Made by a program: the position numbers and the translations under genes. A stretch of DNA of 64,000 nt, from positions 62,001-126,000 of the forward strand of contig NCGX01000010.1 in assembly GCA_002256995.1 (NCBI GenBank), given 5' to 3'. The stretch is from Hydrogenophilales bacterium 16-64-40. Its GTDB lineage: Bacteria; Pseudomonadota; Gammaproteobacteria; Burkholderiales; Thiobacillaceae. The notes beneath the pieces were generated by a model that did not search any database, was not told the origin of the DNA, and saw only the letters and a program-made list of their open reading frames with translations. The stretch's first letter is position 1, and each line of letters opens with the position of its first letter. Of the stretch, positions 59,624 to 64,000 are shown in pieces.

Positions 59624-60539
59624 AGTAATAATCTGCGCCCGGGGTCGGCGTGGTCTTGTTCAGCAACATGCCCACCACTTCACACGACTGGATGTGGCTC
59701 AGGGCTTCACGCACCGCATCCTGCGAGGTCCGCTCGGCTTCCACCACCATGACGATCTGTCCCATGTGGGTAGCCAGCACGCTCGATTCGCTGGTCGCCA
59801 GCAGCGGCGGCGAATCGAACAGGATGATGCGGTCCGGATAGCGGTTGCCGATATCCTCGATCAGGCGCGTCATGGCGGCGCTGGCCAGCAGCTCGGTGGC
59901 ACGCTTGTAGGTGCGGCCGGCGGGCAGCACGCTCAGCTTGGCGATGTCGGTGCGGATCAGCACGTCGGACAGTTTCAGGTCCTTGTCCTGCAGCACGTCG
60001 AGCAAGCCCTTGTCGGCGTGAATGCCGAGATACTCGGGGATGCGCGGCTTGGCGACGTCGGCGTCGATCAGCAGCACGGTGCGATCCATTTCCATCGCCA
60101 TCGAAATGGCCAGGTTGATGGCGCAGAAGCTCTTGCCTTCACCCGGCAGCGAGCTGGTGACCATGATGAGGTTGCCGTTCTTGACCCGCGCGGCACCCTG
60201 GCCGAAGGCGTTGGCGATGAGCGGACGCTTGATGATGCGAAACTCTTCGGCGATCTGGCTTTTCTCGGCATCCGGCGACACCACGCCCATGCGGTGCAGG
60301 CGCGCCAGGTTGATCGACTGCACCTGGCTGTTGCCTTCCAGGACATCTTCGGCACCCGTCGCATTGAACATCGGTTCGACCGGGGTGGCGACAAAGGGCG
60401 AAGCGTGACCGCTGCGCTGCGGGTTGTGCGCGTTTTCGATCAGGCCGGCGTCATGGCCGGAATCGCTGTTGCCGACCTGGGGCGCGGGGCGGGGAGCGCC
60501 GGCGCCAATCTTGCCGGCTGCTTTTTCAATAATGCTCAT
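59595..60539 (-). CDS. XrtA-associated tyrosine autokinase (BY-kinase)
   Basis: A 314-residue cytoplasmic BY-kinase. Walker A is at 127-138 (VTSSLPGEGKS), Walker A' at 156-162 (LLIDADV), and the Walker B-like ILFDSPPLL follows. The last twelve residues contain six tyrosines (DYYYGYYGSYGK), the autophosphorylation cluster that regulates chain length. It pairs with the Wzz-like protein upstream. Matches TIGR03018 by memory. Starts 8 bp after the Wzz-like gene. Confidence 0.95.
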   Translation of the reverse strand: MSIIEKAAGKIGAGAPRPAPQVGNSDSGHDAGLIENAHNPQRSGHASPFVATPVEPMFNATGAEDVLEGNSQVQSINLARLHRMGVVSPDAEKSQIAEEFRIIKRPLIANAFGQGAARVKNGNLIMVTSSLPGEGKSFCAINLAISMAMEMDRTVLLIDADVAKPRIPEYLGIHADKGLLDVLQDKDLKLSDVLIRTDIAKLSVLPAGRTYKRATELLASAAMTRLIEDIGNRYPDRIILFDSPPLLATSESSVLATHMGQIVMVVEAERTSQDAVREALSHIQSCEVVGMLLNKTTPTPGADYYYGYYGSYGK

Positions 60540-60547
60540 GGTTTCTC

Positions 60548-62080
60548 CTAGCCTGCGCGCGACACAACCAACTGCAGGATCATCACGGCGCCATACGCGC
60601 CGATCAAGCCGCCCAGCGCGGCCAGATAGGCCAGCAAGCCCTTGCGCTTGCGGCTGCGGGTTTCATCGGTTTCCACCCGCCCCACGGCCCCCAGCAGCGG
60701 CAACCCGGTCAACTCACGCAGGGCGCGGCGGTCGGTCACGGTGCGGCGTAGCTGGCTCAGCAGGAAGGCCACCGCGATACCGGCGCCGAGTCCGCCAAGC
60801 GTCACCAGCGACAACAGCAGCGGACGATCAGGCCCTGCCGGCTGACTCGGCACGAAGGGCGGGTCGATCACACGGAAGTCGACGGTGTCGGTCTTGCTTT
60901 CGACCTCGCCCGACATGGTGACCGATTCGCGGCGCTTCAGCAGCGCATCGTAGTTCTGCCGGTAGACCTCGTAGTCGCGCATCAGCTGGGTGTAATCCTG
61001 CTCCACCTGCGGAATCATGTTGGACGCATTGCGCAGTTCGCTGTAGCGGCGCTGATATTCGTTCACTCGGGCGCCCAGCGAAGACACCGTGGCATCCGCC
61101 TCGGCGATGGCGATGGTCAGCTGCTGATAGACCGGATTCTGGATTCGGGCCCCAGCCGGATCGGCCGTGCGCCCGGCCAGATCGATTTTCTTCTGTTCTT
61201 CCAGCCTTTCGATCAGACGCTTGGTCGACTGGATGTCGGGATGCAGGTCGGTGTATTGCATGCGCAGTTGGTCAATCTGCTGTTGCAGCGCCTGAATGCG
61301 GCCGTCGATCTCGCTGTTGCCCGATGCCATCGCTGCAGCGGCGAGCTCGGGCTCTTCGTCTTCCAGTTGACGCTTGAGCTGGTTGCGGCGGTTGACGGCT
61401 TCCTGCTGGTCCAGCTGCGCCTGGCGCAGCTGCGCCGTGGTTTCGGCCAGCTTGGCGTAGTAGTCACCACCCTGCCCCGGCATCATGCCGATGTGTGTCC
61501 GCTTGAATTCGGTGAGTGCAGTTTCGGCGTCGGTGAGCTTCTGCTGGTATTGCTGCAGCTGGTCCTCGATGAAGCGCTGCGAGCTGGAAATATCCAGGCG
61601 GGTCTTGCCGAGGCTGGTTTCCACAAAAATGGTCAACAGCGACTGCACGACTTTCTTGGCCAGTTCGCCATTGGGGTCCTGATAGCTGATGGTGTAGAGG
61701 TTTTCGCGCCCGGTATCGGCGATGCTAATTCGGCTGGCCATGCCATTCAGCAATGCCTCGGTCTGCTCGGGCGTTTTGGCCCTCACGTCGAGGTCGGTCA
61801 TGCGCGCGACCTTCTCCAGCGTCGGCCGACTGACCAACTGGCGCGTCATCATCGTGATCTGCTGATTGACACTGGGCTGAACCGCCAGTCCGGCGAGCAA
61901 CGGCTGCAGCAGGCTCTGGGTATCCACATAGACGCGTGCCGACGCCTGATAGCGGTCGGGGATCGTCATCACCCAGGTCCAGCCGATGATGCACACCAGC
62001 CAGGCCACCGCCACGCCCCACCAGCGGCGGCGCCAGGTCGCCTTGGCATAACCCAGTATTTGTTGAAGTATTTGATCCAT
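60548..62080 (-). CDS. Polysaccharide chain-length determinant (Wzz-like), exosortase A-associated
   Basis: A 510-residue inner-membrane protein. One membrane segment lies near residues 20-38 (GVAVAWLVCIIGWTWVM), a large periplasmic coiled coil (residues ~160-400, with ALQQQIDQLRMQYTDLHPDI) follows, and a second membrane segment (LLLSLVTLGGLGAGIAVAFL) near 430 is followed by a third near the C-terminus. It co-polymerises the EPS and activates the BY-kinase. It matches TIGR03007 by memory. It lies 46 bp after the export gene. Confidence 0.94.
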   Translation of the reverse strand: MDQILQQILGYAKATWRRRWWGVAVAWLVCIIGWTWVMTIPDRYQASARVYVDTQSLLQPLLAGLAVQPSVNQQITMMTRQLVSRPTLEKVARMTDLDVRAKTPEQTEALLNGMASRISIADTGRENLYTISYQDPNGELAKKVVQSLLTIFVETSLGKTRLDISSSQRFIEDQLQQYQQKLTDAETALTEFKRTHIGMMPGQGGDYYAKLAETTAQLRQAQLDQQEAVNRRNQLKRQLEDEEPELAAAAMASGNSEIDGRIQALQQQIDQLRMQYTDLHPDIQSTKRLIERLEEQKKIDLAGRTADPAGARIQNPVYQQLTIAIAEADATVSSLGARVNEYQRRYSELRNASNMIPQVEQDYTQLMRDYEVYRQNYDALLKRRESVTMSGEVESKTDTVDFRVIDPPFVPSQPAGPDRPLLLSLVTLGGLGAGIAVAFLLSQLRRTVTDRRALRELTGLPLLGAVGRVETDETRSRKRKGLLAYLAALGGLIGAYGAVMILQLVVSRAG

Positions 62081-62126
62081 AACGGCGTTCCATCAATAAG
62101 CGCCGCACAATGCGGCGCAGACAACC

Positions 62127-62750
62127 TTAGAACAGACTTTCGGGCACCACCAGCACATCGCCCGGGCGCATGTCGACGTTGGCTGAAATGTCACCGCCTC
62201 GCAGCAGGTCTTCCAGCCGCACGCCGAGGCGTTCCTGCTGGCCGTTTTCGGTGCGAAGGATGTAGGCCTTGTTGCCCGCGGCAAAATCGGTGAGACCGCC
62301 GACCGCGATCATCAGGTCGATCAGGCTCATTTTTTCGCGGTAGTTGAGCGCCTGCGGCTTGGCCGCCTCGCCGACCACGCGGAGCTGCTGGTCGAACGGA
62401 CCGACGCCGCCGCCGACGATGACGGTGACGATGGGTTCCTGGATGTATTTGGCCAGCGCCTTTTCAATGTCGCGCGCCAGCTGGGTGGGGGTCTTGCCGG
62501 AGGCCTGCAGGTCCTCGATCAGGTTCATGGTCATCTTGCCGTCGGGGCGCACCGGGAAGCTGCCGGACACCTCGGGATTGCGCCAGACAAACACATTGAC
62601 CGAGTCGCCCGGTCCGACCAGATAATTCCAGTCGAACTGCCCGGTGCGCTCGGGCGCAGGCGGATAGGTCGGCGTGCCGGCGCAGCCCGCCATGGCAGCA
62701 ACGGCCAGCACCACGCTAGCGCGTGCGATATGCTTGTTGATCGAAAACAT
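62127..62750 (-). CDS. Polysaccharide export lipoprotein (Wza/GumB-like), exosortase A-associated
   Basis: A 207-residue protein. A lipoprotein signal peptide ends in AMAGC, giving lipidation at Cys23. The polysaccharide-export domain (YLVGPGDSVNVFVWRNPEVSG, PVRPDGKMTM) and an SLBB-like domain (QLRVVGEAAKPQALNYREK MSL) follow. The ATG at 62750 is the start: AGGGAGGG sits about 6 bases before it and is too close to the GTG at 62756. First gene of the minus-strand EPS operon, behind a sigma-54-like promoter. Matches TIGR03027 by memory. Confidence 0.94.
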   Translation of the reverse strand: MFSINKHIARASVVLAVAAMAGCAGTPTYPPAPERTGQFDWNYLVGPGDSVNVFVWRNPEVSGSFPVRPDGKMTMNLIEDLQASGKTPTQLARDIEKALAKYIQEPIVTVIVGGGVGPFDQQLRVVGEAAKPQALNYREKMSLIDLMIAVGGLTDFAAGNKAYILRTENGQQERLGVRLEDLLRGGDISANVDMRPGDVLVVPESLF

Positions 62751-62801
62751 GTCCACCCTCCCTTAATATGCAGTTAATCCGCTGGCATTATGCCTGAGCG
62801 A

Positions 62802-62819
62802 GTTACATCCGGTTACATC
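62802..62819. promoter_or_regulatory. Direct repeats GTTACATC, 10-bp period
   Basis: GTTACATC at 62802-62809 and again at 62812-62819, one helical turn apart, in the predicted 5' leader of the export gene. A regulator site or leader element is possible. Confidence 0.35.
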
Positions 62820-62833
62820 GCCTGAGACTATAA

Positions 62834-62848
62834 GCAAACCTCAGGCCA
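62834..62848 (-). promoter_or_regulatory. Sigma-54 promoter for the XrtA core operon
   Basis: Read on the minus strand: TGGCCT-GAGGT-TTGC followed by TTAT. GG-N10-GC spacing is exact and the -12 element TTGC is perfect; -24 has CT in place of AC. Transcription would start near 62823, giving a leader of about 70 bases. Inverted repeat CCTGAG ... CTCAGG (62821-62845) overlaps it. Confidence 0.7.
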
Positions 62849-62911
62849 GACTATAGACGCTCCCGCCGGCTTGTTAAGCAAGGGCCGCCGCCGGCCAGGA
62901 CGTCGACAACC

Positions 62912-62925
62912 CGACACGGGTGTCG
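62912..62925. promoter_or_regulatory. Palindrome CGACAC-GG-GTGTCG, possible activator site
   Basis: Perfect 14-bp palindrome, 64-77 bp upstream of the -24 element of the sigma-54-like promoter, a distance used by enhancer-binding proteins. It also lies 36 bp before the MazG-like start, so it could serve that gene. Confidence 0.4.
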
Positions 62926-62960
62926 TAAGCCCGCCGCCTGTCGCGGTATCATGCCACTCC

Positions 62961-63332
62961 ATGAGCCCTCACGAAATCGACTGCCTCGACACCCTGCGTC
63001 TGCGCATCCGCGAATTCGCCCGCGCGCGCGCATGGGAAAGCTACCACACGCCCAAGAACCTGGTCATGGCGCTCTCCGTGGAAGCGGCGGAACTGCTGGA
63101 ACCCTTCCAGTGGCTGACCCCGGAGCAAAGCCAGCACCTGAACGCCGAGCAGCACGAGGCGGTGCGCCAGGAAATCGCCGACGTGCTGATCTACCTGACC
63201 CGGCTGGCCGATCTGCTGGACATCGATCTGCTGGCCGCCGCCGCCGACAAGCTGGCGCTCAATGCGCGAAAATACCCGATTGAAAAATCGCACGGCAACG
63301 CCACTAAATATTCGGACTTCAAGAATGACTGA
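62961..63332 (+). CDS. MazG-like nucleotide pyrophosphohydrolase (RS21-C6/DCTPP1 type)
   Basis: A 123-residue all-alpha NTP pyrophosphohydrolase. MALSVEAAELLEPFQWLTPE carries the E-x2-E metal motif and EIADVLIYLTRLADLLDIDL the E-x2-D motif, together the MazG core. It likely hydrolyses modified dCTP or similar nucleotides for pool cleaning. The start at 62961 matches the family; the open frame continues upstream without similarity. It overlaps the ferredoxin gene by 8 bp. Confidence 0.9.
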   Translation: MSPHEIDCLDTLRLRIREFARARAWESYHTPKNLVMALSVEAAELLEPFQWLTPEQSQHLNAEQHEAVRQEIADVLIYLTRLADLLDIDLLAAAADKLALNARKYPIEKSHGNATKYSDFKND

Positions 63333-63642
63333 CCTCTATTTCAAGCACCACGTCTTCTTCTGCACCAATCAGCGCGAGGACGGCGCCAAGTGCTGCGGCG
63401 CATCCGGCGGCCAGCACATGCGGGATTACCTGAAAAAAAAGGTGAAGCAGGCCGGCCTCAACGGCAAGGGAAAATACCGCATCAACAGCGCCGGCTGCCT
63501 CGACCGCTGCGATGAAGGCCCGCTGCTGGTGGTATACCCCGAAGGCGTCTGGTACACCTACGTGGACGAATCCGACATCGACGAGATCTTCGAGGTCCAC
63601 CTCAAAAAGGGGCAGATCGTCGAACGCCTGCAGCTGAAGTGA
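63325..63642 (+). CDS. Thioredoxin-fold [2Fe-2S] ferredoxin
   Basis: A 105-residue protein with cysteines at 13, 23/24, 58 and 62 (FFCTNQ, AKCCGA, AGCLDRC), the pattern of Shethna/thioredoxin-like [2Fe-2S] ferredoxins. EGVWYTYVDESDIDEI is a typical C-terminal stretch. It probably donates electrons to an unidentified partner. It is coupled to the MazG-like gene before it and to the hydrolase gene after it by short overlaps. Confidence 0.92.
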   Translation: MTDLYFKHHVFFCTNQREDGAKCCGASGGQHMRDYLKKKVKQAGLNGKGKYRINSAGCLDRCDEGPLLVVYPEGVWYTYVDESDIDEIFEVHLKKGQIVERLQLK

Positions 63643-64000
63643 AGCGGCCGGGCGAAGCGGCCAAAACAAAACGCTACAAGCTGCGCATTCCGGTTTCGGT
63701 CGGCAAGCTGGAGACCGTGATCGACGACCCCGAAACCGACCGTCGCGGCCTCTTGCTGGTGGCGCACCCGCATCCGCTGCATGGCGGCAGCCTGGACAAC
63801 AAGGTCGTCACCACACTCGCCCGCGCAGCCAACGAGGCCGGCTGGGTCAGCGTGCGGCCGAACTTTCGCGGCGTCGGCATGAGCGACGGCGAATTCGACG
63901 CCGGCGTGGGCGAGACCGACGACCTGCTGGCGGTCGCCCGCTTCGTCGAAGCAAGCTATCCGGGCCTGCCATGGGCGCTGGCCGGCTTTTCCTTCGGTGC
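63639..64000 (+). CDS. Alpha/beta hydrolase (3' truncated by the window end)
   Basis: Reads from GTG 63639 (overlapping the ferredoxin stop by 4 bp) to the end of the window, 120 codons. LLLVAHPHPLHGGSLDNKVV and VRPNFRGVGMSDGEFDAGVG are the oxyanion and early-strand motifs of the family, and ALAGFSFG at the very end is the nucleophile elbow, G-x-S-x-G. Substrate unknown; such genes often follow this ferredoxin in betaproteobacteria. Confidence 0.85.
   Translation, partial: MKRPGEAAKTKRYKLRIPVSVGKLETVIDDPETDRRGLLLVAHPHPLHGGSLDNKVVTTLARAANEAGWVSVRPNFRGVGMSDGEFDAGVGETDDLLAVARFVEASYPGLPWALAGFSFG

Noticed and set aside
1-64000. tRNA, rRNA or tmRNA genes
   Set aside because: I looked in the gaps for cloverleaf-like sequence with the TTCGA/TTCAA arm and found none that folds convincingly.

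Overview
The window is a GC-rich chromosomal segment of a betaproteobacterium. The gene order surA-pdxA-rsmA and glyQ-glyS-gmhB-plsC-ygjP, together with an exosortase A (XrtA/EpsH) exopolysaccharide locus, resembles Thiobacillus/Sulfuricella/Rhodocyclales-type genomes. The genus is an inference from gene order and family resemblance; no search was run.

Layout. (1) 1-12.8 kb is core genome: 5'-truncated surA, pdxA, rsmA, a DUF4202 gene, an old-yellow-enzyme reductase, a heat-shock cluster (two Hsp20 genes divergent from cbpA-cbpM), gloA, and the minus-strand operon glyQ-glyS-gmhB-plsC-ygjP. (2) 12.8-17.7 kb is a toxin-antitoxin island. It holds three MNT/HEPN (MntA/HepT) modules, one with a frameshifted toxin, one complete VapBC pair, an antitoxin whose toxin has been cut off, and several chimeric scars made of pieces of the neighbouring modules, all mixed with dispersed palindromic repeats. 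(3) 17.7-20.4 kb is AT-rich, apparently imported DNA: a TupA-like ATP-grasp gene, a PP-loop ATPase gene, and an internally deleted IS256-family transposase. (4) 20.6-62.8 kb is one large exopolysaccharide (EPS) locus of the XrtA/PEP-CTERM type.

The EPS locus has a plus-strand half (20.6-32.1 kb) with a flippase, a NodB deacetylase, glycosyltransferases, an FkbM methyltransferase, a sulfotransferase and a 1055-residue glycosyltransferase/membrane/sulfatase-fold fusion. A middle part (32.1-43.6 kb) carries more glycosyltransferases, a second sulfotransferase, an asparagine-synthetase homologue lacking its glutaminase cysteine, a metallo-beta-lactamase-fold protein and the O-glycosylation ligase. 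A minus-strand half (43.7-62.8 kb) is the conserved XrtA core: PaaK-like ligase, glycosyltransferases, amidotransferase, XrtA-EpsI fusion, FemAB-like protein, deacetylase, WecB, ATPase, outer-membrane beta-barrel, tyrosine autokinase, Wzz-like chain-length protein and polysaccharide export lipoprotein. Each end of the locus carries a sequence matching a sigma-54 promoter (GG-N10-GC) directed inward, which suggests joint RpoN/PrsR-type control. No PEP-CTERM substrate, PrsK/PrsR regulator or initiating sugar-phosphate transferase is visible in the window, so these must lie elsewhere.

(5) 62.9-64 kb returns to housekeeping genes: a MazG-like pyrophosphohydrolase, a thioredoxin-fold [2Fe-2S] ferredoxin and the start of an alpha/beta hydrolase.

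At least four families of short palindromic repeats (REP-like) fill the gaps between gene blocks. They are absent inside operons and cluster in the TA island and at the block boundaries of the EPS locus.
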